Below are positions 53,362-63,853 of a DNA stretch of 64,000 nt, piece after piece; position 1 is the stretch's first letter; each line of letters starts with the position of its first letter. Made by a program: the position numbers and the translations under genes. The stretch is from the NCBI GenBank assembly GCA_005502805.1, contig SCMY01000007.1, forward strand, positions 1 to 64,000, written 5' to 3'. This DNA is from Rhizobiales bacterium 2SD (GTDB lineage Bacteria > Pseudomonadota > Alphaproteobacteria > Rhizobiales > Beijerinckiaceae). A model generated the notes under the pieces. The model made no database searches. It saw nothing but the letters and a program-made list of their open reading frames with translations, and was not told where the DNA came from.

Positions 53362-54039
53362 ATGATCACGCTCTATTCGGGGCCGCTCAGCCTGTTCTCG
53401 CGCAAAGTCGAGATCGCATTGCGCGAAAAAGGTCTCGCCTTCGAGCGCATCATGGTGCCGTTCAACCAGACCACCGGCTACGACCCCAAGCATCCCGAAG
53501 TCGTCGCCATCAACCCCAAGCGGCAGGTCCCGGTGCTGAACGATGACGGCATTGTGCTCTACGATTCGACCGTGATCCTCGAATATCTCGAAGACGCTTA
53601 TCCCGAACCGCCGCTCTTGCCGCTCTGCCCCGGCGCCCGCGCCCGTTGCCGGCTCGACGAGCTCTATGCCGACGAGATCATGTTGCAGGCGCTGAAGCCG
53701 CTGATGCACCGCACCAGCCCGCCCTCGACCGACCAGACCAGGCGCCTCGCCCAGGAGGCCGATGCCTTGATCGCCGAGCACACGTTGGAGAAGCATTATG
53801 CCGTGCTGGAAGATCGGCTCGCCGGCCGCGAGTACTTCGGAGACGCCGTCTCGGTCGCCGACATCGCCCTGTTCATGAGCGTGCTGTTCTCGCTTCGGCT
53901 CGGCGGTCCCTCGCTCGCCCCATTCGACGGCCTGTCGCGCTGGTTCGAGCGGCTGAAGCTGCGGCCCGCTTTCACCCAGGCCGCCGTCGAGATCGCCGAG
54001 GCCGACCGGCGCCTCTCCTTCCCGTTGAAACGGGCCTGA
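53362..54039 (+). CDS. Glutathione S-transferase, tandem copy 2
   Basis: A 225-residue GST with the same layout as the preceding gene: [43 protein letters not shown] and a C-terminal [19 protein letters not shown]. The sequence just upstream (53289-53315) resembles 52478-52504 before the first copy (23 of 27 bases), so the pair arose by tandem duplication. The C-terminal domains have diverged more than the N-terminal ones, so the electrophilic substrate may differ. Confidence 0.9.
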   Translation: MITLYSGPLSLFSRKVEIALREKGLAFERIMVPFNQTTGYDPKHPEVVAINPKRQVPVLNDDGIVLYDSTVILEYLEDAYPEPPLLPLCPGARARCRLDELYADEIMLQALKPLMHRTSPPSTDQTRRLAQEADALIAEHTLEKHYAVLEDRLAGREYFGDAVSVADIALFMSVLFSLRLGGPSLAPFDGLSRWFERLKLRPAFTQAAVEIAEADRRLSFPLKRA

Positions 54040-54091
54040 CAGCAGTCTTTCGCGATTGCGAGCGCGGCAGCGCGGCGCTAGACCACGCCGC

Positions 54092-54772
54092 ATGAGCACG
54101 ATCCGCATCGCCCCTTCCATCCTCTCGGCCGACTTCGCCAAGCTTGGCGAGGAGGTCCGCGCCGTCGACGAGGCCGGCGCCGACTGGATCCATTGCGACG
54201 TTATGGACGGGCATTTCGTGCCCAACATCACCTTCGGCCCCGATGTGCTGAAGGCGATCCGGCCGCATACCAAGAAGTTCTTCGACGTCCATCTGATGAT
54301 CGCGCCGGTCGATCCCTACATCGAGGCCTTCGCCAAGGCCGGCGCCGACCTGATCTCCTTCCATGTCGAGGCCGGCCCGCATCCGCATCGGACGCTGCAG
54401 GCAATCAAGGCGCAGGGCAAGCAGGCCGGCATCGTGCTCAACCCAGGCACGCCGGCAAGCATGGCCGAGCCGCTGATCGGCGATGTCGACCTGATCCTCT
54501 TGATGACGGTCAACCCCGGCTTCGGCGGCCAGAGCTTCATCCATTCGGTCGTCGAGAAGATCGCGCAGGTGCGCGCCTTGATCGGCGATCGCCCGATCGC
54601 GCTCGAGATCGATGGCGGCGTCACGCCGCAGACCGCCCCGCTCTGCATCGAGGCCGGCGCCGATACGCTGGTCGCCGGCTCGGCCGTGTTCAAGGGCGGC
54701 CCCTCGGCCTATGCCGGCAACATCGCCGCCATCCGCAAGGCAGCGGAGGCGGCGCGCGGCGACTGGGTCTGA
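54092..54772 (+). CDS. rpe: Ribulose-phosphate 3-epimerase
   Basis: A 226-residue TIM-barrel enzyme that interconverts ribulose 5-phosphate and xylulose 5-phosphate in the pentose phosphate (and Calvin) pathway. Visible motifs: [17 protein letters not shown], the metal-site [40 protein letters not shown] and [10 protein letters not shown]. All metal ligands are present. The ATG at 54092 fits the family start; a frame opening 36 bases earlier is Arg-rich and unlikely. It is followed by a family A repeat. Confidence 0.97.
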   Translation: MSTIRIAPSILSADFAKLGEEVRAVDEAGADWIHCDVMDGHFVPNITFGPDVLKAIRPHTKKFFDVHLMIAPVDPYIEAFAKAGADLISFHVEAGPHPHRTLQAIKAQGKQAGIVLNPGTPASMAEPLIGDVDLILLMTVNPGFGGQSFIHSVVEKIAQVRALIGDRPIALEIDGGVTPQTAPLCIEAGADTLVAGSAVFKGGPSAYAGNIAAIRKAAEAARGDWV

Positions 54773-54784
54773 GAGACCATAGGC

Positions 54785-54891
54785 GTCATGCTCGGGCTTG
54801 ACCCGAGCATCTCAGGCCGGAGGAGGCGCCGACCAGCGCCTTCTCGTCATGAGATTCTCGGCTCTCCGCTTCGCTGCGGCCGAGAATGACG
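54785..54891. repeat. Palindromic intergenic repeat, family A copy 3
   Basis: Nearly identical in layout to the copy at 3051: the ATGCTCGGG / CCCGAGCAT hairpin is perfect, GATTCTCGG / CCGAGAATG ends are conserved, but the middle hairpin has mutated (GGCCGGAG faces CGCCGACC). Located between rpe and the convergent DUF1428 gene, a likely place for bidirectional termination. Confidence 0.85.
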
Positions 54892-54898
54892 GCGCACC

Positions 54899-55249
54899 TT
54901 ACAGGTCGATCGCGGCGAAGCCCCCATAGATCAGCCGCGTCCCATCGAAAGGCATAGGATTGGCCTCGGGTTGCATGCGCGGATCGGCCATGATCTTCTG
55001 CCAGCCGGCATCGCGCGCCTCCTTGCTCGGCCACTCGACCCAGGAGAAGACGACGACCTCGTCATCCTTGGCCGCGACGGCGCGGTAGAAATCGGTCTGC
55101 TTGCCGCGCGGAACATCGTCGCCCCAGGATTCGAAGACGCGCGTCGCGCCGTACTCCTTGAACAGAGGCGCTGCCTTGCGGGCGTGCTCGGTATAAGCCT
55201 CGCGGTTGGCAGCAGGCACGGCCGCAACGAAACCGTCGACATAGGACAT
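54899..55249 (-). CDS. DUF1428 family protein
   Basis: A 116-residue protein of the DUF1428 family (dimeric alpha-beta barrel fold). It begins MSYVDGFVAAVPAANREAYTEHARKAAPLFKEYGATRVFE and has VVFSWVEWPSKEARDAGWQKIMADPRM. No enzymatic activity is known. It is a single gene read leftward; its stop lies 7 bases from the family A repeat. Confidence 0.9.
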   Translation of the reverse strand: MSYVDGFVAAVPAANREAYTEHARKAAPLFKEYGATRVFESWGDDVPRGKQTDFYRAVAAKDDEVVVFSWVEWPSKEARDAGWQKIMADPRMQPEANPMPFDGTRLIYGGFAAIDL

Positions 55250-55430
55250 TGGTCTTCTCCTCCTCGGGTCTGTCGGCGCTCCAAATCCAAAGAACGCCCT
55301 GCCCAGCCGGCGCGGACGCTAGGCATGACAAAGGTCCGAAACTGTCAGCAGCGGCCCTTCGGCATTCCGTCAGCGGCCCGTCCGTGCTAGCGAGCCGGCG
55401 AGCCTTTCATCGTCACGCCGCGAGCCCGCT

Positions 55431-56737
<1,307 letters not shown>

Positions 56738-56738
<1 letters not shown>

Positions 56739-57730
56739 TGTCCCGGCTGGGGGCGCTCTGGGAGAGGTTAGCCGGTCGCGGGCAACCGCGGCCTGTGTCC
56801 GCCCCCTCACCTGCTCGGGCGCCTCGACCGAATGAATACAGCGTCTTCACGAAGGCCCATGATCGCGAGATTCGACTAGAAGACCTGGACAGTATCCTCG
56901 GGCCATTGAGCCCCGCCGAGCAAGGCCTGTTCGAGCTGCGCAAGCAGGCGTGCTCGGTCGGCCTGGCTGAGTGGCAAGCAGAGGCGCATGTTAAAGCGCT
57001 CATCCGGCGCAACAAACTCGCCAGCCTGGCCACGCAAGCCGAGCGCGCGGCAACATGCGTGACGATCCTGCTCGATTTGTCCGGTTCCATGCGCGACCAG
57101 CGCATCATGACAGTCAGGGGCGTTCTCGAGGTTGTCGCCCTCGTGCCACAGGCACTTGGAATTCAGTTCGAGATACTCGGCTTCACGACGGCTCGCTGGC
57201 AGGGAGGGTTGTCGCGACGGCAGTGGATCGACGCTGGGAAACCGCAGTGGCCGGGGCGTTTGAACGATCTCCTCCATGTGGTGATCACGGATGCCGATGT
57301 CCGCGATAGCGCTCGCCTCACGAAGTTCGAGCAGTTACTCCGGCCGGACCTGCTCAAGGAAAACATCGATGGCGAAGCCGTCGAGTGGGCATGCGCGCGG
57401 CTGATGACGCGAAAGGCGGATCGGCGAGCACTGATCGTCATCTCCGACGGTGCCCCGGTCGACGATTCGACCTTGCAAGCCAACGATCTGGACTATCTTG
57501 CTGACCACCTGACGAGCGTCACTGCCTCAATACAAAGCGGCGGCGACATTGCGCTATTCGGGGTCGGGATCGACTATAACCCCGCGCGCCTTTATCGCGA
57601 CGCTCGAAAATCCAGCAGCCCCGGCGAGCTGCTGGATGCTCTCTTTGATGTTCTTGAAGCCTTCCTGGCGCGTCCGCCGGAGATCGCAGGCGATACGTCG
57701 TCGGCGAGCGACCTTGAACCAACTGGTTGA
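56738..57730 (+). CDS. Stand-alone CobT-type vWA domain protein
   Basis: A 330-residue protein whose last ~220 residues match the vWA domain of the cobaltochelatase subunit CobT. The MIDAS motif is DLSGS (113-117), followed by EILGFTTARWQGGLSRRQWIDAG, RLNDLLHVV, LLKENIDGEAVEWACARL and ISDGAPVDDSTL, all typical of CobT. The N-terminal half of CobT (about 300 residues) is absent, and no CobN or CobS is in the window. The ATG overlaps the purB stop by one base. G+C in third positions is lower than in purB, suggesting transfer. Its role is probably with an unlinked AAA+ partner. Confidence 0.85.
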
Positions 57731-57748
57731 CCAGTTTAAATTCAAGCC

Positions 57749-58027
57749 ATGATCACCGTCGGCGCCTTCGAAGCCAAGACCAAGTTTTCCGAGTTGCTCG
57801 ACCGCGTCGAACGGGGCGAGGAAATCGTCGTGACGCGGCATGGAAGGACGGTGGCGCGGATCGTGCCCGATGGACCATTCGATGCCGAAGCTGAACGGAA
57901 GGCCCGCGAAGCCAAGGCGGCCGAGATCAAGGCCGAATTTGCCCGCACGAGGGAGATGTTGCGCCGCGAAGGCGTCAGCCTCACGCGTGACGAGATTATC
58001 GAGCTGAGAGATCTGGGCCGCCGATGA
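57749..58027 (+). CDS. Antitoxin, Phd/YefM type
   Basis: A 92-residue antitoxin. The N-terminal DNA-binding part MITVGAFEAKTKFSELLDRVERGEEIVVTRHG is the Phd/YefM (prevent-host-death) domain. The C-terminal half is charged and helical (AEIKAEFARTREMLRREG) and would wrap the toxin. It overlaps the PIN toxin gene by four bases (ATGA), the standard antitoxin-first order, and lies 18 bases after the CobT-like gene. Autoregulation of the pair is expected. Confidence 0.9.
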   Translation: MITVGAFEAKTKFSELLDRVERGEEIVVTRHGRTVARIVPDGPFDAEAERKAREAKAAEIKAEFARTREMLRREGVSLTRDEIIELRDLGRR

Positions 58028-58431
58028 AGGCCGTCATCGACGCTTCGATCGTCCTCGCCGCACTGGCGCCGGATGAGGCTTCGCCGTCGGCAATGCACAT
58101 AATCGAGCCATTCTTGTTGGGGGGTGGTCATGCCCCTGCGCTGTGGTCGTTTGAGATCGCGAGCCCGCTGTACTGGAAGGTGCGCCGCGGTCTGCTCTCC
58201 CCAGCGACCGCCGAGCAAGCATTGCGAAGCGCCTACCGTATCCCGCTGACCTTCGACCAGCTATCCCCAGCCGAGGTGACGCGCGATGTGGTCCCGTTGT
58301 GCTGGAAGCATGGGCTGACAACCTATGACGCGGCTTATCTGGAACTCGCCTTGCGTCTTGCTGCGCCTCTGGCTTCGATTGACAACGCTCTCATCCGCGC
58401 AGCAGCAGCCGAAGGCGTGAAAGTGCTCTGA
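58024..58431 (+). CDS. PIN-domain toxin, VapC family
   Basis: A 135-residue PIN ribonuclease. The four acidic metal-binding positions are Asp6 (VIDASIVLA), Glu44 (SFEIASPL), Asp102 (YDAAYLELA) and Asp120 (ASIDNALI). VapC toxins cut tRNA or rRNA when the antitoxin is degraded. It is paired with the Phd-type antitoxin, and both follow the CobT-like vWA gene in a run read from purB. All catalytic residues are intact, so the toxin is probably functional. Confidence 0.92.
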   Translation: MKAVIDASIVLAALAPDEASPSAMHIIEPFLLGGGHAPALWSFEIASPLYWKVRRGLLSPATAEQALRSAYRIPLTFDQLSPAEVTRDVVPLCWKHGLTTYDAAYLELALRLAAPLASIDNALIRAAAAEGVKVL

Positions 58432-58435
58432 TCCC

Positions 58436-58996
58436 ATGAAAACCTCCGACACCGACATCCTCATCGTTCCCGGCTGGTCGGGCTCCGGGCCCGACCATTG
58501 GCAGAGCCGCTGGGAAGCCAAGCTGCCCACCGCCCGCCGCGTCGAGCAGGAGGACTGGTACAAGCCGACCCGCGACGGCTGGGCGGAACGCATCGTCGCC
58601 GCCGTGCGCGCCGCGACCAAGCCGGTCGTCATCGTCGCCCATTCGGCTGGCTGCAGTGCCGTCGCACATGCGGCCGAGCATCTGAAACCGCGCGAGGTCA
58701 CTGGCGCCTTCCTGGTCGCGCCGGCCTCCGAGCGCGCCAAGCGCGCCATCCCCGGCATGGCCGACGATTTCACCGCGATCCCACGCAAGACCCTGCCCTT
58801 CAAATCCGTGCTGATCGCCAGCGCGACCGACCCTTATTGCACATCGGACGAGGCGAAGGCGCTTGCCGAAGCCTGGGGCTCGGAATTCGTCGACGCCGGC
58901 GACAGCGGCCATCTCAACACCGAATCCGGCCATGGTCCCTGGCCGGACGGGCTGCTGCGCTTCGCCGGCTTCATGAAGAGCCTGACGGCGGTGTGA
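58436..58996 (+). CDS. RBBP9/YdeN family serine hydrolase
   Basis: A 186-residue small alpha/beta hydrolase. It reads DILIVPGWSGSGPDHWQSRWE at the start, carries the nucleophile in IVAHSAGCSAV and the acid and His in SATDPYCTSDEAK and DSGHLNTESGHGPWP. The family is widespread; activity is an esterase or peptidase-like hydrolase of unknown substrate. The gene begins 4 bases after the toxin stop and has high G+C, in contrast to the toxin-antitoxin pair, so it is probably host DNA. Confidence 0.9.
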   Translation: MKTSDTDILIVPGWSGSGPDHWQSRWEAKLPTARRVEQEDWYKPTRDGWAERIVAAVRAATKPVVIVAHSAGCSAVAHAAEHLKPREVTGAFLVAPASERAKRAIPGMADDFTAIPRKTLPFKSVLIASATDPYCTSDEAKALAEAWGSEFVDAGDSGHLNTESGHGPWPDGLLRFAGFMKSLTAV

Positions 58997-59102
58997 GCGG
59001 CGCGGGCCCCGGCCGCTATTCCCGACACCGACTGACAATCATCGCGGCCAGATTGCTCCCCTGCCGCCCGGGCCGGTAAACTGGAGCTAGCGAGGCGTCG
59101 TC

Positions 59103-59741
59103 ATGCATGAACTTGCCGTTCTGGCCTCGATCCTCGGTGTTTTCCTGCTCGGCGCGATCAGTCCCGGTCCGAGCTTCGTCGTGGTCTCGCGCATCGCGAT
59201 TTCCGGGTCGCGCGCCGATGGCGTGATGGCGGCGATCGGCATGGGGCTCGGTGGCTTCATCTTCGCAACAATCGCCGTCGCCGGCCTGAGCGCGATCCTG
59301 CTCCAGGTCGAGTGGCTCAACTTGGCGCTGCGTCTCGCCGGTGGCGCCTATCTCGTCTGGCTCGGCATCAACATCTGGCGCGCCGCCCCCGAACCACTGG
59401 AGCTCGCCGACACAGTGGGCGAGAGATCGGGCACCCTCTGGAAATCGTTGCTGAAGGCGCTCTTCGTCCAGCTCTCCAACCCGAAGACGGCGATTTTCTA
59501 TGCCTCCATGTTCGCCGCGCTGCTGCCATCCCCGACGCCGTCCTGGATGTATGTCGCCCTGCCGCCGATGCTCTTCCTGATCGAGTTCACCTGGTACACA
59601 GTCGTGGCCGTCGGCTTCTCGGCCCGCGCGCCGAAAGCCGCCTATCTGCGCTTGAAGATCTGGATCGACCGTGCCGCCGGAGCGGTGGTCGGAGTCCTCG
59701 GCCTCAAGCTGATGACGGACAGCGTGCGCTCGTCTGTTTGA
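59103..59741 (+). CDS. LysE family exporter
   Basis: A 212-residue inner-membrane transporter with six helices. It opens LASILGVFLLGAISPGPSFVVV, with the SPGP motif, and has ALFVQLSNPKTAIFYASMFAALLP near residue 120. Export of amino acids or related compounds is expected; the substrate is unknown. It converges on the GST-like gene with 54 bases between. A separate LysE gene is at 28525-29154. Confidence 0.9.
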   Translation: MHELAVLASILGVFLLGAISPGPSFVVVSRIAISGSRADGVMAAIGMGLGGFIFATIAVAGLSAILLQVEWLNLALRLAGGAYLVWLGINIWRAAPEPLELADTVGERSGTLWKSLLKALFVQLSNPKTAIFYASMFAALLPSPTPSWMYVALPPMLFLIEFTWYTVVAVGFSARAPKAAYLRLKIWIDRAAGAVVGVLGLKLMTDSVRSSV

Positions 59742-59795
59742 CCGAGACGGCGACTGGAGACGGCCGCTTCTACTGGCGCTCCAGTACAGCCTTCC

Positions 59796-60446
59796 TCAGC
59801 TCGCCGATGAGGAGGTGAAGACCGCGCGCTGGGCCTCGAAAGCGCGCTGATAGGCCGGCCGCGCCTCGGCGCGGGCGACATAGGCCGCGAGGTTCGGATA
59901 CTCGTTCAGGATGCCCGAGCTCTGCAGCCGGCGCAGCACCGTGACCATCAGCAGGTCGCCGGCGCTGAACGCGCCATCGAGCCAGTCGGCATCGCCGAGA
60001 TGGCTGGAGAGGCCGTCGAGCCGTTTACGGATGATCTGATCGAGAGCGGCGAGGCGCTCCTCGTACCAGGGCCTGTCGCGCTCGAGGATCGTAACCAGGT
60101 TGCGGTCGAAGATCGGTGGCTCCAGCGTGTTGAGCGCCGCGAACATCCACATGATCGCCCGCGCCCGTGCATTGGCATCGTCAGGCAGCAGGCCGGGACG
60201 GCGCTCCGCGATGTGCAGCACGATCGCTCCCGACTCGAACAATGCGAGATCGCCGTCCTCATAGGTCGGGATCTGCCCGAACGGCTGCAGCGCCAGATGC
60301 GCGGGCTCCTTCATCGCCTTGAACGACAGAAGGCGCACATCATAAAGCTGGCCGACTTCCTCGAAGGCCCAGCGCAGGCGCATGTCTCGCGCCAGACCAT
60401 TGCCGCGATCGGGCGAGCGTTCGAAGGCGGTGATGGTTGCGGTCAT
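59796..60446 (-). CDS. Glutathione S-transferase family protein
   Basis: A 216-residue GST-like protein. The N-terminal domain has RLRWAFEEVGQLYDVRLL and PFGQIPTYEDGDLALFESGAIVLHIAER, matching the glutathione site (Pro-Ile and Glu-Ser). The C-terminal helical domain has WLDGAFSAGDLLMVTVLRRL. It is not closely similar to the tandem GST pair at 52.5-54 kb. Read leftward as a single gene. Confidence 0.9.
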   Translation of the reverse strand: MTATITAFERSPDRGNGLARDMRLRWAFEEVGQLYDVRLLSFKAMKEPAHLALQPFGQIPTYEDGDLALFESGAIVLHIAERRPGLLPDDANARARAIMWMFAALNTLEPPIFDRNLVTILERDRPWYEERLAALDQIIRKRLDGLSSHLGDADWLDGAFSAGDLLMVTVLRRLQSSGILNEYPNLAAYVARAEARPAYQRAFEAQRAVFTSSSAS

Positions 60447-60560
60447 CGGCGGTCTCCTGATGGTGTGGCGCGCTTTGCCCTTCGAGGACGAATGGCGATC
60501 GCGCCCGCCGACAGCCTCGCCGTAGTTTTCAGGTGCAAGCCCTCACGATCCAAGGCTCGC

Positions 60561-60596
60561 CAAACGAAAACCCGCCCCGGATCACTCCGGAGCGGG
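60561..60596 (-). terminator. Rho-independent terminator after livK
   Basis: Read on the minus strand, 60596 to 60571 forms a hairpin with arms CCCGC-T-CCGGA and CCGG-GGCGGG (10 paired positions and one mismatch), followed by TTTTCG at 60570-60565. It is 34 bases past the livK stop codon. Confidence 0.8.
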
Positions 60597-60629
60597 CTCT
60601 GTCTCATGCCGTGAGGCGATCAGTGCAGA

Positions 60630-61745
60630 TCAGTTCTCGACATAGCCGATCTTGCCGTCGGCACCCTTCTTCCAGGTGTAGACGGTGTAGTCGGGACGGG
60701 TGATGTCACCCTTCTTGTCGAAGCCGATCTTGCCGATGACCGTGTCGACCGGCTGGCCGCCATGCAGCGCTGCTGCGATCTTCTTGGGGTCGACTGAGTT
60801 CGCGCGCTTGGCGCCTTCGGCCATGATCTGGACAGCGGCGTAGCTGTACAGCGTGTAGGCTTCCGGCTTGAACTTGCGGGCCTCGAACTTCTTCAGGACC
60901 GCAGCGGCCTCCGGACGCTTCTGCGGATCCGGCGGGAAGGTCATCAGCGTGCCTTCGACGCCCGGGCCACCGATCGTGGCGAACTCGTCGGTGGTGATGC
61001 CGTCGCCGGAGATCAGCACGGTCTTCAGGCCCTGGTCGCGCATCTGGCGCACGATCAGGCCGCCTTCGGTGTGCAGGCCACCCCAGTAGAGGTAGTCGGC
61101 GCCCGTGGACTTCAGCTTCGAGATCAGCGCCGAGAAGTCCTTCTCGCCGGCGTTGACGCCTTCATAGAGCACGTCCTTGACGCCGGCCTTGGTCAGGCCC
61201 TTGCGGGTCTCGTCCGCGAGGCCCTGGCCATAGGTCGTCTTGTCGTGGACGATGGCGATCTTCTTGCCCTTGAGATTCTTGGCGATGTATTCCGCCGCCA
61301 CGCCGCCCTGCTGGTCGTCACGACCGCAGGTGCGGAACACGTTCCAGAGACCACGCTCGGTGATCTTCGGGTTGGTCGCCGAGGGGCTGATCATCAGGAT
61401 GCCGTTCTCGGCATAGACTTCCGACGCCGGCATGGTGACGCCGGAGTTGAAGTGGCCGAGCACCATCTTGACGCCGTCGCCGACGAACTTGTTGGCGACC
61501 GAGACGCCCTGCTTCGGATCGGAGACGTCGTCGCCGATCACGACTTGGATCTTCTGGCCCAGGATGCCGCCGGCAGCGTTGATGTCTTCCGCAGCCTGCT
61601 CCGCCCCGTTCTTCAGCTGCGCCCCGAACGCCGCATTCGGACCCGTGATCGGGCCGCCGACGCCGAGCTTGATCTGTGCGTTCGCTACGCCCGAAAAGGC
61701 GAGGACCGCGCCAAGGGCAATACCGCCCAAGAGCAGCTTCTTCAT
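60630..61745 (-). CDS. livK: Branched-chain amino acid ABC transporter binding protein
   Basis: A 371-residue periplasmic binding protein of the LivJ/LivK (type I, Leu/Ile/Val) family. It has a signal peptide (MKKLLLGGIALGAVLAFSGVANAQ) and reads IKLGVGGPITGPNAAFGAQLKNG and DFSALISKLKSTGADYLYWGG. The ATG at 61745 has an AGGGGAG site in front; an upstream in-frame extension is unlikely. It lies downstream of the livM-livG-livF genes with a 146-base gap, which may hold its own promoter. A clear terminator follows. Confidence 0.94.
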   Translation of the reverse strand: MKKLLLGGIALGAVLAFSGVANAQIKLGVGGPITGPNAAFGAQLKNGAEQAAEDINAAGGILGQKIQVVIGDDVSDPKQGVSVANKFVGDGVKMVLGHFNSGVTMPASEVYAENGILMISPSATNPKITERGLWNVFRTCGRDDQQGGVAAEYIAKNLKGKKIAIVHDKTTYGQGLADETRKGLTKAGVKDVLYEGVNAGEKDFSALISKLKSTGADYLYWGGLHTEGGLIVRQMRDQGLKTVLISGDGITTDEFATIGGPGVEGTLMTFPPDPQKRPEAAAVLKKFEARKFKPEAYTLYSYAAVQIMAEGAKRANSVDPKKIAAALHGGQPVDTVIGKIGFDKKGDITRPDYTVYTWKKGADGKIGYVEN

Positions 61746-61891
61746 GCGTTGTGACTCCCCTGTGAGTATATTACGGGCCGGCCCGGCCGTCCCGTCTCGG
61801 CGCGTGGTGCCACCGGAAGACGCAGTCTTGCGCTTTTTCGCGGTGCTGTCACGCGGCAAGCCCCGTGAACTTTGGTTGGGTTTTCGGCGCC

Positions 61892-62248
61892 TTAAGTGCT
61901 CTCGCGAGCCCTCCAGCTGAAGGGACCGGTGCGCTCGTAGAGCCAGCGGTACTGCGTCGTCATCTGCCGTGCCCGGTTGTAGCGCCAGCCGGCGAAGCTG
62001 AACGCCAGCAGGACGATCGTGTCGACGAGATAGTAGTGCGGCGACAGCAGCGTCGCCTCGAACAGCGCGAAATGGATGAAGCGGATCACCAGTCCGAGGA
62101 TCGCCGTATAGAACAGCAACTGAATCGGCGGGCGCCAGGTGATCGCCACCGCCCGGCCCGTCATCCAGGCGGCCCAGCCGCCCATCACCACCGTCACGAA
62201 CAGGAAGAGCCAGATGGTCGGCTCCTCATAGAGAATGCCCTGCATCAT
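61892..62248 (-). CDS. Small membrane protein in the Liv operon (DUF6867-like)
   Basis: A 118-residue protein with three hydrophobic segments (WLFLFVTVVMGGWAAWMTG, LLFYTAILGLVIRFIHFALF, LVDTIVLLAFSFAGWRY). It ends in a basic tail with RQMTTQYRWLYER. The same type of small gene is found between livF and livK in other Hyphomicrobiales operons, which is why I call it DUF6867-like. Whether it is a transporter subunit or an assembly factor is unknown. It lies 25 bases after livF. Confidence 0.78.
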   Translation of the reverse strand: MMQGILYEEPTIWLFLFVTVVMGGWAAWMTGRAVAITWRPPIQLLFYTAILGLVIRFIHFALFEATLLSPHYYLVDTIVLLAFSFAGWRYNRARQMTTQYRWLYERTGPFSWRAREST

Positions 62249-62273
62249 CGTGCTCCGTTCAAGCCCGCGCCGC

Positions 62274-63005
62274 TCAATGCCGCCCGCCTTCGAGATAGGC
62301 CGCCCGAACCTGCGGATTGGCGAGCAGCTCCTTGCCGGTACCGCTCATGGTGATGACGCCGTTGACCATGACATAGCCGCGATGGGCGAGCTTGAGCGCA
62401 TGGAAGGCGTTCTGCTCGACCAGGAACACCGTCAGTCCCTGGCTGCGATTGAGCTCGCGAACGGCCTCGAAGATCTGCTTCACGATCAACGGAGCCAGAC
62501 CGAGCGAGGGCTCGTCGAGCATCAGGAGCTTCGGTCGCGCCATCAGCGCTCGCGCGATCGCGACCATCTGCTGCTCGCCGCCCGAGAGCGTACCGCCGCG
62601 CTGCTGCAGGCGCTCCTTGATGCGTGGGAACAGCACGCAGATCTTCTCGAGATCCTCGTCGAAATGCTGCATGCCGGCGACGGCCGCGCCCATCTGCAGG
62701 TTCTCGAACACTGTCATGCGCGGGAAGATGCGCCGGCCTTCCGGCGATTGCGCGATGCCGAGGCGGGCGATCTCATGGCTCGGCATCCGCGTGATGTCGC
62801 GCCCGTCATAGGTGATCGTGCCTTCGCGCGCCTGCGGATTGCCGAAGATCGTCATCATCAGCGTCGACTTGCCGGCGCCGTTGGCGCCGATCATCGTCAC
62901 GATCTCGCCCTGGCGGACATCGACGTCCACGCCCTTCAACGCGATGATCTTGCCGTAGTAGGTCTTGACGCCGCGGACCGAGAGAAGCGCCCCTGCCTCG
63001 CTCAT
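62274..63005 (-). CDS. livF: Branched-chain amino acid ABC transporter ATPase LivF
   Basis: A 243-residue ATP-binding cassette. Walker A is GANGAGKSTL, the signature is LSGGEQQM, and Walker B is LLMLDEPSLGLAP, followed by the H-loop near VFLVEQN. These are the LivF-type features, including SPEGRRIFPRMTV. It pairs with LivG to power LivHM. It overlaps livG by four bases (ATGA, 63002-63005). Confidence 0.95.
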   Translation of the reverse strand: MSEAGALLSVRGVKTYYGKIIALKGVDVDVRQGEIVTMIGANGAGKSTLMMTIFGNPQAREGTITYDGRDITRMPSHEIARLGIAQSPEGRRIFPRMTVFENLQMGAAVAGMQHFDEDLEKICVLFPRIKERLQQRGGTLSGGEQQMVAIARALMARPKLLMLDEPSLGLAPLIVKQIFEAVRELNRSQGLTVFLVEQNAFHALKLAHRGYVMVNGVITMSGTGKELLANPQVRAAYLEGGRH

Positions 63006-63853
63006 AGGCCGACCTCCGCTTCGACCGCCTCGACCTCTTCGTCATCGACGCCGAGATAGGCTGCGATCACCTTCGGATCGGCCTGTACCTCGGCCGGCGT
63101 GCCGTCCGAGATCTTGGTGCCGTAGTCGAGCACCACGACATGATCAGAGATTTCCATCACCACCGACATGTCGTGTTCGATCAGCAGGAGCGCAGTGCCG
63201 TGATCCCTGCGGATCGACAGGAGCAGGTTGTTGAGATCGAGGCTCTCGCGCGGGTTGAGGCCCGCGGCCGGCTCGTCGAGGCAAAGCAGCACCGGGTCGG
63301 TGCACATCGCGCGGGCGATCTCCAGGCGGCGCTGGTCGCCATAGGGCAGGTCGGCGGCGGGGTCGTCGGCGCGATGGATCAGGTTGATCTTCTCGAGCCA
63401 GGACTTCGCCTTCTCGATCGCCTCCTTCTCGCGCGCCTTGTAGCCGCCGATCCCGAGCACGCCGAGGAAGGTGAAGCCCGAGGCGATCATCAGCGGGTTG
63501 TGCTGCGCGACCAAAAGGTTCTCCAGCACCGTCATGCCGCCGAACAGGCGGATGTTCTGGAAGGTGCGGGCGACCTTGGCCTTCCAGGCGATGCGGAAGT
63601 CCGGCATGCGCTCCAGAAGGTAGCTGTCACCGCTGTCCTGGGTCAGCGTGATCATGCCCTCGGTCGGCTTGTAGAAGCCGGTGATGCAGTTGAACACCGT
63701 GGTCTTGCCGGCGCCGTTGGGGCCGATCAGCGCCGTGATGTCGCCCTTGCGGGCCTCGAAGGAGAGGTCGTTGACGGCGGTCAGGCCGCCGAAGCGCATG
63801 GTGAGATGCTCGACTTGCAAGAGCGGTTTTTGGTGAAGCGGCTCGGTCGTCAT
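63002..63853 (-). CDS. livG: Branched-chain amino acid ABC transporter ATPase LivG
   Basis: A 283-residue ATP-binding cassette. Walker A is [10 protein letters not shown], and the LivG-specific [13 protein letters not shown] segment follows; Walker B is [13 protein letters not shown]. The signature region reads [15 protein letters not shown]. It overlaps livF by four bases and starts within the livM stop codon (TGATG), so livM, livG and livF are tightly coupled. Confidence 0.95.
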   Translation of the reverse strand: MTTEPLHQKPLLQVEHLTMRFGGLTAVNDLSFEARKGDITALIGPNGAGKTTVFNCITGFYKPTEGMITLTQDSGDSYLLERMPDFRIAWKAKVARTFQNIRLFGGMTVLENLLVAQHNPLMIASGFTFLGVLGIGGYKAREKEAIEKAKSWLEKINLIHRADDPAADLPYGDQRRLEIARAMCTDPVLLCLDEPAAGLNPRESLDLNNLLLSIRRDHGTALLLIEHDMSVVMEISDHVVVLDYGTKISDGTPAEVQADPKVIAAYLGVDDEEVEAVEAEVGL

